From Rhodopseudomonas sp. (lineage in GTDB: Bacteria > Pseudomonadota > Alphaproteobacteria > Rhizobiales > Xanthobacteraceae): DNA of 64,000 nt. The stretch covers positions 1-64,000 of the forward strand of contig NZ_JACABA010000002.1 in assembly GCF_013377015.1 (NCBI RefSeq). The letters run 5' to 3'. The translations under genes and the position numbers were made by a program. Positions 44,367-53,575 of the stretch are shown here, in pieces. The notes below the pieces were generated by a model. It was not told the DNA's origin, did no database searches, and saw only the letters and a list, made by a program, of their open reading frames with translations. Every line of letters begins with the position of its first letter. Position 1 is the first letter of the stretch.

Positions 44367-45063
44367 TTTTGAACTCTTGGCGGCGGAGCGCACGCATGAC
44401 GACACGCGCAAATCGCGCGGTCGGATGATGCGAGGGTCCACCTGATTCGGGGGTGAGGGGAAGGCCGAAACGCAACCCGGGGCGCCGTGCCGACAGTGAA
44501 CCCGGGCCGAAGCTCCGCGCGAAGCTTTCGCTTCGCATCGGCGCGGCCCTTGCGTGGGTCTTGGTCGGCATCTCAGTCTGGCGCATCAAGCGTCGGCCCG
44601 TCTGAACAGATTGGCGGTAAAGCGTCCGCCGTGTCTTCTTGCTGAAGGACCAGCGCAGCGCCGAAGCGCTCGCCAGCTGTGGCAAATCCCGACCATGCGG
44701 CCGAAATAGTCGGTCATGAAGTGTCTGAACCGCCCCTGGAGCGAAAATGACCTGGGACCGGACGCCGCTCGGGCTGGAACCGCCGCTCCTGCACAACCGC
44801 GCGCTGCGCTGGCTGGGGAGCGGACGGAAGAACGCTAAATCCCGTTGGTATTGGGAGGGATCTGGCGCTGCACCGGGAGGCTGAACGCGACACAACCGGG
44901 AGTTTAGACCGTCAGCGATTGATTCATACGAGGAATGGCTGGCGCTTGCAAGGGAAGCGTCGCCCCTGGGCAACACCCCGGCTCAATCGCCTCGGGATCC
45001 TTAAGCATCGGTTAACCGTACGGTTCTATTGCGGTAAAAGAGCAGTCGGAGGGACGGGATTCG
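44367..45063. other. 697-base divergent region between rne and amiC; probable long rne leader
   Basis: No credible gene lies here. RNase E mRNAs in several proteobacteria have long 5' leaders that RNase E itself cleaves, so most of 44367 to about 44900 may be rne leader (minus strand). A 7-bp hairpin GCGAAGC-TTTC-GCTTCGC is at 44519-44536. GGAGGG at 45048-45053 is the amiC binding site. No known riboswitch was recognised and the promoters are not assigned. Confidence 0.5.
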
Positions 45064-46368
45064 TTGTCAGGCCGCGCAAATCATTTTGTTTTGTTTGGCG
45101 CAATCTCTGCGTGCGCCGCAGCATTGCTGTGTCTTTCTACGACCGTTGGTAACACGGCGGACCCCGAATCGACCGGCTCGGTAACTGCAAGCAATTTTCC
45201 GCTCGCCTCCGATGTGCGGCTGGCCGGCGACGACAAGCAAACCCGCTTCATTGTCGATCTCGACCAGAAATTCCCGTTGCGGGCGTTTGCGCTCGCCGAC
45301 CCTTACCGGGTCGTGGTGGATCTGCCGCAAATCAACTTTCGGCTGCCCATCGGCTCCGGCGCTACCGGTCGCGGGCTGATCAAGGCGTTCCGCTATGGCC
45401 TGGTGATGCCCGGCGGGTCGCGGATCGTGCTGGATCTCACTGGCCCGGCGAAGATCGAGAAGGCCTATGTGCTGGACGCGGCCAACGGCCAGCCGCCGCG
45501 CATGGTGATCGAACTTGAAGCGGTGGATCGCACCACCTTCGTGCAATCGCTTGGCGCGGAGAGTCGCCCCGAGCTGCGGCCAGCGGTCGGCGTGGTCGAG
45601 GCATCGGCGGCGCCGAACGTGGCGGCTCCGCGCGCGATCGAAGCCGCCAAGCCGGATGCCCGGCCGGTGGTGGTGATCGATCCCGGCCATGGCGGCGTCG
45701 ACAACGGCACCCAGGCCGGCGGCAACGGCATCGCCGAGAAGAATCTGGTGCTGGATTTCGCCGTCGCCTTGCGCGACCGGATTGAAAAAGCCGGCAAATA
45801 CCGGGTGGTGATGACCCGCACCGACGACACCTTCATTGCGCTGGCCGATCGGGTGAAAATCGCGCGGGCGCAATCGGCGTCGCTGTTCGTCTCGATTCAC
45901 GCCGATGCGCTGCCGCGCAGTGAAGGCGACGCCGAGGGCGCCACGATCTATACGCTGTCCGACAAGGCGTCGGATGCTGAGGCCGAACGGCTGGCGGAGG
46001 CGGAAAACAAGGCCGATGCGATCGGCGGGGTCAATCTGACCGAAGAGCCGACCGATGTCGCCGACATCCTGATCGACCTTGCCCAACGCGAGACCCGGAC
46101 CTTCTCCAATCGATTTGCTCGGCAGTTGATGGGCGAGATGAAGGGCACGGCGCGAATGCACAAGCACCCGCTGAAATCAGCCGGCTTCAAGGTGCTGAAG
46201 GCGCCGGACGTGCCCTCGGTACTGCTCGAACTCGGTTACGTCTCGAACAAGGGCGATCTGAAGCAATTGGTGTCGGAAAGCTGGCGGACCAAGACGGTGG
46301 GGTCGGTGGCCAAGGCGATCGATTCTTTCCTGGCCAAGCGATTGGTGTCGGCCAGCGCGCCGAACTGA
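45064..46368 (+). CDS. amiC: N-acetylmuramoyl-L-alanine amidase (AmiC-type)
   Basis: This 434-residue periplasmic zinc amidase removes stem peptides from MurNAc during septum splitting. It starts with TTG at 45064, with GGAGGG 10 bases upstream, giving a signal peptide of about 31 residues. An AMIN targeting domain (about 48-155) is followed by a linker and the Amidase_3 catalytic domain (about 200-425). H209 in DPGHGGVDNG, E225 in AEKNL and the His in SIHADA are zinc ligands, and E in LELGYVSN is catalytic. It is followed by the PBP1A gene, the usual alphaproteobacterial order. Confidence 0.93.
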   Translation: MSGRANHFVLFGAISACAAALLCLSTTVGNTADPESTGSVTASNFPLASDVRLAGDDKQTRFIVDLDQKFPLRAFALADPYRVVVDLPQINFRLPIGSGATGRGLIKAFRYGLVMPGGSRIVLDLTGPAKIEKAYVLDAANGQPPRMVIELEAVDRTTFVQSLGAESRPELRPAVGVVEASAAPNVAAPRAIEAAKPDARPVVVIDPGHGGVDNGTQAGGNGIAEKNLVLDFAVALRDRIEKAGKYRVVMTRTDDTFIALADRVKIARAQSASLFVSIHADALPRSEGDAEGATIYTLSDKASDAEAERLAEAENKADAIGGVNLTEEPTDVADILIDLAQRETRTFSNRFARQLMGEMKGTARMHKHPLKSAGFKVLKAPDVPSVLLELGYVSNKGDLKQLVSESWRTKTVGSVAKAIDSFLAKRLVSASAPN

Positions 46369-46563
46369 AAAACCGCCGATGGCGGCGGCTTGGAGCCCTA
46401 GTTTGGCCACAGCGAGCGTTCTATAGAAAAGTCCGTATGCGGTTTGCGTAATCGGGTAAAATTGCCTTGTGTCCGGGTGGTGCGAATCTCCATGGACGCG
46501 GATCGGCTCGCCGACGGGAACTTCGCCGCCTGACGCGGCTGGGATTGAAACGGATATTTTCGA

Positions 46564-49056
46564 ATGCGCCTGTTGCTGCGGTTTATGGGATTTCTGTTTG
46601 CCGCCGGGACCATCGTGTTTCTGGTCGGCGTCGCCGCCGTGGCCGGCATGATCTGGCATTACTCCAAGGACCTTCCGGACTATTCGCAGCTGCAGGATTA
46701 TGAGCCGCCGGTGATGACGCGGGTGCACGCCGCCGACGGCGCGCTGCTCGGGGAATATTCCAAGGAACGCCGGCTGTACCTGCCGATCCAGGCGGTGCCG
46801 AAGCTGGTGATCAACGCGTTCCTTGCTGCCGAGGACAAGAACTTCTACGAGCACGGCGGCATCGACTATTCCGGCATGGCGCGCGCCGCATTGCTGTATG
46901 CGCAGAATTTCGGCTCCAACCGCCGTCCGCAGGGCGCCTCCACGATCACCCAGCAGGTGGCGAAGAATTTCCTGTTGACCAACGAGGTGTCGTTCACGCG
47001 CAAGATCAAGGAAGCCTTGCTGGCGATGCGGATCGAGCGCGCCTATTCGAAGGACAAGATCCTCGAACTGTATCTGAACGAAATCTATCTCGGGCTCGGC
47101 GCCTACGGCATCGCGGCGGCCTCGCTGGTGTATTTCGATAAGTCGGTCAACGAACTCACCGTCGCGGAAGCCGCCTATCTGGCGGCGTTGCCGAAGGCAC
47201 CGGCGGCGCTGCATCCGATCCGCAACCGCGACCGCGCGGTCGAGCGCCGCAACTACGTGGTCGATCGGCTGCTGGAAAACGGCTGGATCAAGCAGGCCGA
47301 CGCCGACAAGGCCCGCAAGGAGCCGCTCGCCGTGACCAACCGAGCCAATGCCGCGCATACCTTTGCCGGCGAGTATTTCGCCGAGGAGGTTCGCCGCGAC
47401 GTGCTCGAGCGCTATGGCGAGAAGAAGCTGTATGAAGGCGGCCTGTCGGTCCGCACCACGCTCGATCCGAAATTGCAGGTGGCCGCGCGCAAGACCATGG
47501 TGGCCGGGCTGATCAACTACGACGAGGCGCAGGGCTGGCGCGGCGCGGCCAACAAGCTCGACATCGGCGGCGACTGGGGCGTCAAGCTCGCCGACGTCAA
47601 GTCGCTGTCGGACATCTCGCCGTGGCGATTGGCGGTGGTGCTCGAGAGCGGTGAGAAATCCGCACGGATCGGATTTCAGCCAGGCCGCGAACTCGGCGGC
47701 GCGGTGTCCAAGGAGCGCCAGACCGGAATCGTTACGATCGACGGGGTGAAATGGGCCAAGGCCGCCGCGGGACCGACCCGTGGAAAGACGCCGACGATGG
47801 TGTCGCAGGTGCTGTCGGCCGGCGATATCATCTATGCCGATCCGTTGCTTGCCAAGGACGGCAGCTTGGTCGAGGGCCAGTTCCGGTTGAGGCAATTGCC
47901 TGAAGTGTCCGGCGCGATGGTTGCGATGGACCCCTGGACCGGCCGCGTGGTGGCGATGGTCGGCGGCTTCTCGTTCGACCAGAGCCAGTTCAACCGCGCC
48001 ACCCAGGCCTATCGGCAGCCCGGCTCGTCGTTCAAGCCGCTGGTGTATTCGGCGGCGATGGACAATGGCTACACGCCGTCGACCGTGGTGGTCGATGCGC
48101 CGATTGAAATCGATCAGGGACAGGGCGCAGGCGTCTGGCGGCCGGAAAACTACTCGACCGGCAAGTATTACGGTCCGCAGACGCTGCGCATGGCGTTGCA
48201 GAAATCGCTCAACACCGTCACCGTGCGGCTGGCGCAAGACGTCGGCATGCCGCTGATCGGCGAATACGCCAAGCGGTTCGGCGTCTACGACGAACTGCCG
48301 AACTATCTATCCTATGCGCTCGGCGCCGGCGAGACCACGGTGATGCGAATGGTCACGGCCTATTCGATGTTCGCCAATGGCGGCCGCCGGGTGAAGTCGA
48401 CGCTGATCGACCGGATTCAGGACCGCTATGGTCACACTATCTTCAAGCACGACGCACGCGAATGCCGCGGCTGCGACGCGCCTCAGGGCTGGAAAAACCA
48501 GCCTGAGCCGCAGCTGGTCGATCGTCGCGAACAGGTGCTGGACGCGATGACCGCCTACCAGATCACCTCGATGATGGAAGGCGTGGTGCAGGCCGGTACC
48601 GCGACGGTGATGCGCGACGTCGGCAAGCCGATCGCCGGCAAGACCGGCACCACCAACGACGAAAAGGATGCCTGGTTCATCGGCTTCTCGCCGGATCTGG
48701 TGATCGGGGTCTATCTCGGCTACGACAAGCCGCGCAATCTTGGCAAGGGCGCCACTGGCGGCCATCTGGCAGCGCCGATCGCGCGCGACTTCATGAAACT
48801 GGCGCTGGCCGACAAGCCGGCGGTTCCGTTCCGCGTTCCCGCCGGCATCAAGCTGATCCGGGTCGACTCCAAGACCGGGATGCGCGCCGGCCCCGGCGAC
48901 AGCGGCAGGACGATTCTCGAGGCGTTCAAGCCCGGCACCGCGCCGCCAGACAACTATTCGGTGATCGGCGTCGCCGACGCCGAGGGGCGCTCGCTGACAG
49001 TGCCGGCCGATGCCGACCGGACCATCCTGCGCTCCGGCACCGGCGGGCTGTATTAG
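46564..49056 (+). CDS. mrcA: penicillin-binding protein 1A (bifunctional)
   Basis: This 830-residue inner-membrane peptidoglycan synthase has one transmembrane helix (about 8-30). The GT51 transglycosylase domain (about 55-230) has catalytic E90 in AAEDKNFYEHGG and RPQGASTITQQ and RKIKEALLA. An OB-like linker domain and the transpeptidase domain follow, with S488-S-F-K491, the SxN region QKSLNT and KTGTTND. It polymerises lipid II and cross-links strands. It lies between amiC (195 bases upstream) and prfB on the same strand. Confidence 0.96.
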   Translation: MRLLLRFMGFLFAAGTIVFLVGVAAVAGMIWHYSKDLPDYSQLQDYEPPVMTRVHAADGALLGEYSKERRLYLPIQAVPKLVINAFLAAEDKNFYEHGGIDYSGMARAALLYAQNFGSNRRPQGASTITQQVAKNFLLTNEVSFTRKIKEALLAMRIERAYSKDKILELYLNEIYLGLGAYGIAAASLVYFDKSVNELTVAEAAYLAALPKAPAALHPIRNRDRAVERRNYVVDRLLENGWIKQADADKARKEPLAVTNRANAAHTFAGEYFAEEVRRDVLERYGEKKLYEGGLSVRTTLDPKLQVAARKTMVAGLINYDEAQGWRGAANKLDIGGDWGVKLADVKSLSDISPWRLAVVLESGEKSARIGFQPGRELGGAVSKERQTGIVTIDGVKWAKAAAGPTRGKTPTMVSQVLSAGDIIYADPLLAKDGSLVEGQFRLRQLPEVSGAMVAMDPWTGRVVAMVGGFSFDQSQFNRATQAYRQPGSSFKPLVYSAAMDNGYTPSTVVVDAPIEIDQGQGAGVWRPENYSTGKYYGPQTLRMALQKSLNTVTVRLAQDVGMPLIGEYAKRFGVYDELPNYLSYALGAGETTVMRMVTAYSMFANGGRRVKSTLIDRIQDRYGHTIFKHDARECRGCDAPQGWKNQPEPQLVDRREQVLDAMTAYQITSMMEGVVQAGTATVMRDVGKPIAGKTGTTNDEKDAWFIGFSPDLVIGVYLGYDKPRNLGKGATGGHLAAPIARDFMKLALADKPAVPFRVPAGIKLIRVDSKTGMRAGPGDSGRTILEAFKPGTAPPDNYSVIGVADAEGRSLTVPADADRTILRSGTGGLY

Positions 49057-49134
49057 GGCGATTGCGCGACAGCGCTTTCGCCGCTACATCCCTGCCAGCC
49101 TTTATCGCGGCCAGATCCGCAGATCAGAGATTCC

Positions 49135-50266
49135 ATGCGCCCAGAAATTGAACGCCTTGTTGAAGAGATCAAGCAGTCAGTCGGGCTGCTGAGGAGGCAT
49201 CTTTGACGTCGATGCATCGACGGCACGCCTCGCGGAGCTGAACAAGCTCGCCGAAGACCCCAATCTCTGGAACGATCCCCAAAAGGCCCAGAAACTGATG
49301 CAGGAGCGGACCTCGCTGGAGGATTCGCTGACCGGCATCGGCAAGGTCGAGCGCGAGCTCGACGACAATGTCGAAATGATCGAACTCGGCGAAGCCGAGA
49401 ACGACGACGGCGTGGTGCTCGAAGCCGAGGCCGCGCTGAAGGCGCTGAAGAAGGACGTCGCCCGGCGCGAGCTGGAAGCGCTGCTCGGCGGCGAAGCCGA
49501 CCGGTTCGATTCCTACCTCGAGGTTCACGCCGGCGCCGGTGGCACCGAGAGCCAGGACTGGGCCTCGATGCTGCTGCGGATGTACACCCGCTGGGCCGAG
49601 AAGCACGGCTTCAAGGTCGAATATCTCGAAGAGACGCAAGGCGAAGAAGCCGGGATCAAATCGGCGACGATTCAGATCTCGGGCCACAACGCCTATGGCT
49701 GGCTGAAGACCGAGGCCGGCGTGCACCGGCTGGTGCGAATCTCGCCATTCGATTCCAACGCGCGGCGCCACACCTCATTTTCCAGCGTGGCGATCTTCCC
49801 GGTGGTGGACAACAGCATCAATATCGACATCAACGAGAGCGACGTCCGCGTCGACACCATGCGCTCGGGCGGCGCCGGCGGCCAGCACGTCAACAAGACC
49901 GAATCCGCGGTGCGGCTGACGCATGTGCCGACTGGCGTCGCAGTGGTCTGTCAGGCCGGCCGCTCCCAGCACAAGAACAAGGCGCAGGCCTGGGACATGC
50001 TGCGCGCACGACTCTATGAGATCGAGCTGAAGAAGCGCGAGGCGCAGGCCGCCGCCGATCAGGCCGCCAAGACCGAAATCGGCTGGGGCCACCAGATCCG
50101 CTCCTACGTGTTGCAGCCCTATCAGATGGTCAAGGATCTGCGCACCGGCGTGCAGACCTCCGACACCTCGGGCGTACTCGACGGCGACCTCGACGAATTC
50201 ATGGCCGCGACCCTGGCGCAGCGCGCCTTCGGCACGCCGCCGCCCTCGATCGAGGATGTGGACTAA
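49135..50266 (+). CDS. prfB: peptide chain release factor 2, with programmed +1 frameshift
   Basis: Release factor 2 recognises UGA and UAA stops. The gene is in two frames. The ATG at 49135 opens 23 codons ending CAT CTT, followed by an in-frame TGA (49204-49206). Skipping T49204 continues as GAC GTC GAT through codon 376 to the TAA at 50264-50266. The product has 376 residues, the usual length. It has SPF at 203-205 for stop-codon choice and GGQ at 248-250 for peptide release. The internal AGGAGG and CTTTGAC are the same signal as in E. coli. The codons from 49298 on are only the second frame and would give a truncated protein. RF2 shortage increases frameshifting, so RF2 regulates its own synthesis. 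Confidence 0.96.
49192..49207 (+). promoter_or_regulatory. RF2 programmed frameshift signal
   Basis: A Shine-Dalgarno-like AGGAGG (49192-49197) stands 3 bases before CTT TGA C (49201-49207). The TGA at 49204-49206 is the slow stop read by RF2. The ribosome slips +1 on CTTT, so reading resumes at GAC (49205). The arrangement equals the canonical prfB autoregulatory site. Confidence 0.95.
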
Positions 50267-50268
50267 TC

Positions 50269-51150
50269 ATGCCTCACGTTGCCTTCATCGGTCTGGGACG
50301 GATGGGGCAGGGCATGGCGGGCCGCTATCTCGATGCCGGCTTCAGCGTAGCGGTGTGGAATCGCAGCAAGGTCAAAGCCGACGAACTGATCGCGCGCGGC
50401 GCACGCTGGGCAGAGACGCCCGCGGATGCCGCGCAGGGCGCCGACGCTATTGTCACCATGGTGGCCGACGACGAAGCCTCGACGGCGGTGTGGCTGGGCG
50501 AGCAGGGTGCCGCGACCACGGCCAAGCCCGGCGCGCTGGCGATCGAATGCTCCACCGTGTCCTATCAGCATGCGCTCGATCTGGCGGCCGAGCTACGCGC
50601 GCGCGGTCTGACGTACATCGATTGCCCCGTCACCGGCCTGCCGGACGCCGCCGCCGGCGGCAAGCTGACACTGCTGGTCGGCGCCGAACCCGCCGATCTT
50701 GAGAAGGCGCGGCCCTATCTCGCGCCGCTCGGCAGCACGATCCGGCATTTCGGTCCGGTCGGTTCCGGTACGGCCTACAAGCTGATCAACAATCTGATGG
50801 GTGCGATCCAGATCGCCGGCCTCGCCGAGGGGCTCGCCATCGCCGAACAGGCCGGGCTCGACATGAAGCTGGTGCTGGAAGCGATCCAGAGCGGCGTCGC
50901 CGCGAGCCCGCAGGTGATCCGTCATGCGTCGCGCATGGTGGCGCGGGATTTTTCCGGCGCGACCTTTACCGCTGCACTGCGCCACAAGGATGCGGCCTAT
51001 GCGGTGGCGTTGGCGGAGAGTTTGCTGCCCGAGGTGCCGCTGGGCCGCGCCGCGGTCGCTGCCTATGCCAAGGCCAAGGTGGCGGCGCCGGATGAGGACG
51101 AGGGCAAGATGATCGAGATCGTCTCGCGCGCCAAAGACGCCAAGCACTGA
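50269..51150 (+). CDS. NAD(P)-dependent beta-hydroxyacid dehydrogenase (3-hydroxyisobutyrate dehydrogenase family)
   Basis: This 293-residue cytosolic dehydrogenase has the N-terminal nucleotide-binding motif FIGLGRMGQGMAG at about 6-18. Substrate-binding ECST and DCPVTGLPDAAAGG follow, and the catalytic lysine is K171 in GTAYKLINN. Substrates of the family are 3-hydroxyisobutyrate, tartronate semialdehyde or related acids; the reaction here is not settled. The ATG at 50269 lies 2 bases after the prfB stop, so it is probably co-transcribed. It converges on the M23 peptidase with no gap between stops. Confidence 0.92.
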   Translation: MPHVAFIGLGRMGQGMAGRYLDAGFSVAVWNRSKVKADELIARGARWAETPADAAQGADAIVTMVADDEASTAVWLGEQGAATTAKPGALAIECSTVSYQHALDLAAELRARGLTYIDCPVTGLPDAAAGGKLTLLVGAEPADLEKARPYLAPLGSTIRHFGPVGSGTAYKLINNLMGAIQIAGLAEGLAIAEQAGLDMKLVLEAIQSGVAASPQVIRHASRMVARDFSGATFTAALRHKDAAYAVALAESLLPEVPLGRAAVAAYAKAKVAAPDEDEGKMIEIVSRAKDAKH

Positions 51151-52521
51151 TCACCCCGCCGCGCTGAGCCTGACACCCGCGCGCAAAAACTTCTGCGGGT
51201 CGACCGCTTCGCCGTCGATCCTGGTTTCATAGTGCAGATGCGGACCGGTGGAGCGGCCGGTGGAGCCGACCGCGCCGATTTCCTGGCCGATCTTGATCGC
51301 GTCGCCGACCTTGACGGAAATCTCCGACAGATGGCCGTAGCGGGTCGACAACCCGTTGCCATGGTCGACCTCGATCATCCGGCCGTAGCCGCCGCTCCAG
51401 CCCGCCGACACCACTTTGCCGGCCGCGGTGGCGCGTACCGGGTCGCCCATGCTGGCGCGAAAATCCAGCCCGGTATGCATCGCGGGCCGGCCGAGGAAGG
51501 GGTCGGTGCGGACGCCGAAGCCGGAGGAGAATTCGACCTGGCCGACCACCGGCTTGCGATACGGCACCAGCGCCAGCGTGCGGTTCAGGCGCTCGACCTG
51601 GGCGCGGCTGATATAGATGCGATAGAGCTGGCGGTCGAACGCGCTGGCGTCTGCCTTCGGCTTTATCACCGGCACGAACGGGCCGCCGATCCCCGCGCGC
51701 GGCGTGGCCGCTTCCAACTGGCCGGCGTCGAGCCCGAGATCGCTGAGCACGCCGCGCATCCGCCGGGCGCGGGATTCGTAGCCGTCCTCGGCCGAGCTCA
51801 ACGCCGCGAGCTGGCGTCCTTCGACCTGATCGAGTGAGCTCTGCAGCCGCACGATCACGTTGTCGACGCCCTGAATCTTTGCGAACCGGTTCGGCTGCGG
51901 GCTGGCGATTGGCGCGGGCGTGCGGGATTCCAGCCGGGCTTCGCGATCCGGCGGCGCCGCGAAGATCACCGTGTCGCTGATCGGGGACGGTTTTGGGGTT
52001 CCGGAGATGCCGGTCTCGCTGGCCGGCGTTCCGCGCGACGGCTTGATGCTGCCCGTGACCGTGGTGTCGGGCAGCCCGCTCAGCGTGCTGGCGCGGGATT
52101 CCAGCATGGTCTGGCGGCGCATCACCTGGTCGAGCTTCTGATCGAATTGCTCCTGGTCGAGCAACTGCCGGCTGGTGGTGCGGTCGACCTTGGCGCGCAG
52201 TTCCGCGATCCGGTCCTCATAGGCGTATTGCATCTCGGCCTGACGCGCGATCAGCCGGGTCAACACGTCGTCGCGGAACGCGAAATAGGTCGCCGTCGCC
52301 GCCGACCAGCAACCCAGCGCGGTGACGGTGCCGACCACGATCCAGAACACCACCGGGCCGATCCGGACCTGCTTGCCGGCGTGCGCGATGGTGTAGCTGC
52401 TCTGGCCGGATGGCGACCTTGGCGCGACATGGGCCTGCGCCGGGCGGCGCTGCGGCGATCTGCCGTGATCGTGGGCGTGGTGTTGCTGCGACTCGGAATA
52501 TTGACCGGAACGATAGGACAT
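51151..52521 (-). CDS. M23 family (LytM-type) peptidase, membrane-anchored
   Basis: This 456-residue protein has a His/Gln-rich cytosolic N-terminus (1-55) and one transmembrane helix (about 56-82). A coiled coil follows (about 85-140), then a Pro/Ser linker and the LytM/M23 domain (about 335-445). In that domain HTGLDF and HLHYE supply the zinc-binding His and Asp. Both catalytic motifs are intact, so it is likely an active D,D-endopeptidase acting on peptidoglycan cross-links, although related members only activate amidases. The ATG at 52521 follows GGGAG; a GTG two codons earlier is also possible. Confidence 0.9.
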   Translation of the reverse strand: MSYRSGQYSESQQHHAHDHGRSPQRRPAQAHVAPRSPSGQSSYTIAHAGKQVRIGPVVFWIVVGTVTALGCWSAATATYFAFRDDVLTRLIARQAEMQYAYEDRIAELRAKVDRTTSRQLLDQEQFDQKLDQVMRRQTMLESRASTLSGLPDTTVTGSIKPSRGTPASETGISGTPKPSPISDTVIFAAPPDREARLESRTPAPIASPQPNRFAKIQGVDNVIVRLQSSLDQVEGRQLAALSSAEDGYESRARRMRGVLSDLGLDAGQLEAATPRAGIGGPFVPVIKPKADASAFDRQLYRIYISRAQVERLNRTLALVPYRKPVVGQVEFSSGFGVRTDPFLGRPAMHTGLDFRASMGDPVRATAAGKVVSAGWSGGYGRMIEVDHGNGLSTRYGHLSEISVKVGDAIKIGQEIGAVGSTGRSTGPHLHYETRIDGEAVDPQKFLRAGVRLSAAG

Positions 52522-52613
52522 CGGCACTCCCGCGCCGGCCGGAAAACGGTTCCCGTCGGCTTAACTCACGGGCGGATTTGACCCCCTCATGGTTAATATT
52601 TGGGAAATGCGCG

Positions 52614-53381
52614 TCACAGCTTTTGCGCCACCGCGAGCACCTCGTCGGCGTGACCGTCGACCTTTACGCCGCGCCAGATTTTCGCGATTCGGCCGTTGCG
52701 GCCAATCAGCACCGTGGTCCGAAGTACGCCCTCGAAGGTCTTGCCATACATCGATTTTTCGCCCCAGGCGCCGTACGCCTGCAACATCTGATGGGCTTCG
52801 TCCGAAATCAGAGGAGTGGCCAGCTGATGCTTGTCGCGAAACGATTCCTGGGCCTTCAGCGGATCCGCCGAGACGCCGATCACCTGGGTTCCGCAAGCGG
52901 CGAAATCGCTCGCCAGTCGGGTGAAGTCGATCGCTTCGCGGGTGCAGCCAGGAGTGGCGGCGCGCGGGTAGAAGAAGATCACCAGCTTGGTGCCGGAATA
53001 GTCTGCGAGCTTGACGATTTCCCCGCCGTCGCGCGGCAATGCGAAGCTCGGCGCCTTCGACCCCTCGCTCAGTTCCGCGGCGATGCCCGGCTCGATGGCG
53101 GCGATCTGTTGCGGGCGCGGCTTGGTTGCGGCGGGCGATTTGGCCGCGCCGCGCTTGGTGGCCGGCACCGCCACTTTGACGGCCGGCTTCGCGGCTGGTT
53201 TGCTTGCGCTTAACGTTTTCGATTTCGGCTTGTGCGATGCTTTCGCAGGTTTTTTAGACAATTTGTCGGCAACCTTGGCGGAGGCTTTGGGGGCCACGCG
53301 TTTCACCGGGGCCTTGGCTTTCGCCACGGCCTTCTTCGCGGTCGCCGGCTTGGAGGTTTTCTTGCGCGTTTGCTTGGACAT
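52614..53381 (-). CDS. Bcp-type peroxiredoxin with Lys/Ala-rich N-terminal tail
   Basis: This 255-residue protein is about 100 residues longer than normal Bcp. Residues 1-95 are a Lys/Ala/Pro-rich tail resembling histone H1 C-terminal tails (repeats such as AKKAVAK and KPAAKPAVK), with almost no acidic residues. From about 105 the peroxiredoxin domain begins. The peroxidatic cysteine is C146 in TPGCTREA. The usual resolving cysteine five residues later is replaced by Ile (CTREAID), but C163 in AACGT is nearby. The basic tail may bind nucleic acid and localise the peroxidase to the nucleoid; this is inference. The ATG at 53381 begins the tail, and the body would lack a better start until after residue 100. 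Confidence 0.9.
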   Translation of the reverse strand: MSKQTRKKTSKPATAKKAVAKAKAPVKRVAPKASAKVADKLSKKPAKASHKPKSKTLSASKPAAKPAVKVAVPATKRGAAKSPAATKPRPQQIAAIEPGIAAELSEGSKAPSFALPRDGGEIVKLADYSGTKLVIFFYPRAATPGCTREAIDFTRLASDFAACGTQVIGVSADPLKAQESFRDKHQLATPLISDEAHQMLQAYGAWGEKSMYGKTFEGVLRTTVLIGRNGRIAKIWRGVKVDGHADEVLAVAQKL

Positions 53382-53575
53382 ACGCCTTCCTTTCGTCGCT
53401 TTCAGAGGGTCAATAATCGCTGGATTGCGGATGGTGCAACGGCGCTGCCGCTGCTGGGCAAATCTGCCGACCTCGGAGTATGGTTACAGGGATTCGAGAC
53501 ACCGGCCATCCCCGTTTGTTGAATTGGCCCGCCGGGCCGATGGCGAGTAACAGTTACAACGAAGGATCGGCCGCG

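Noticed and set aside
44290-44976. 228-codon minus-strand frame upstream of rne
   Set aside because: It overlaps the rne start in another frame and has no binding site or domain; the region looks like leader.
46177-48237. 686-codon minus-strand frame opposite amiC and mrcA
   Set aside because: Antisense to two well-supported genes, with no recognisable features.
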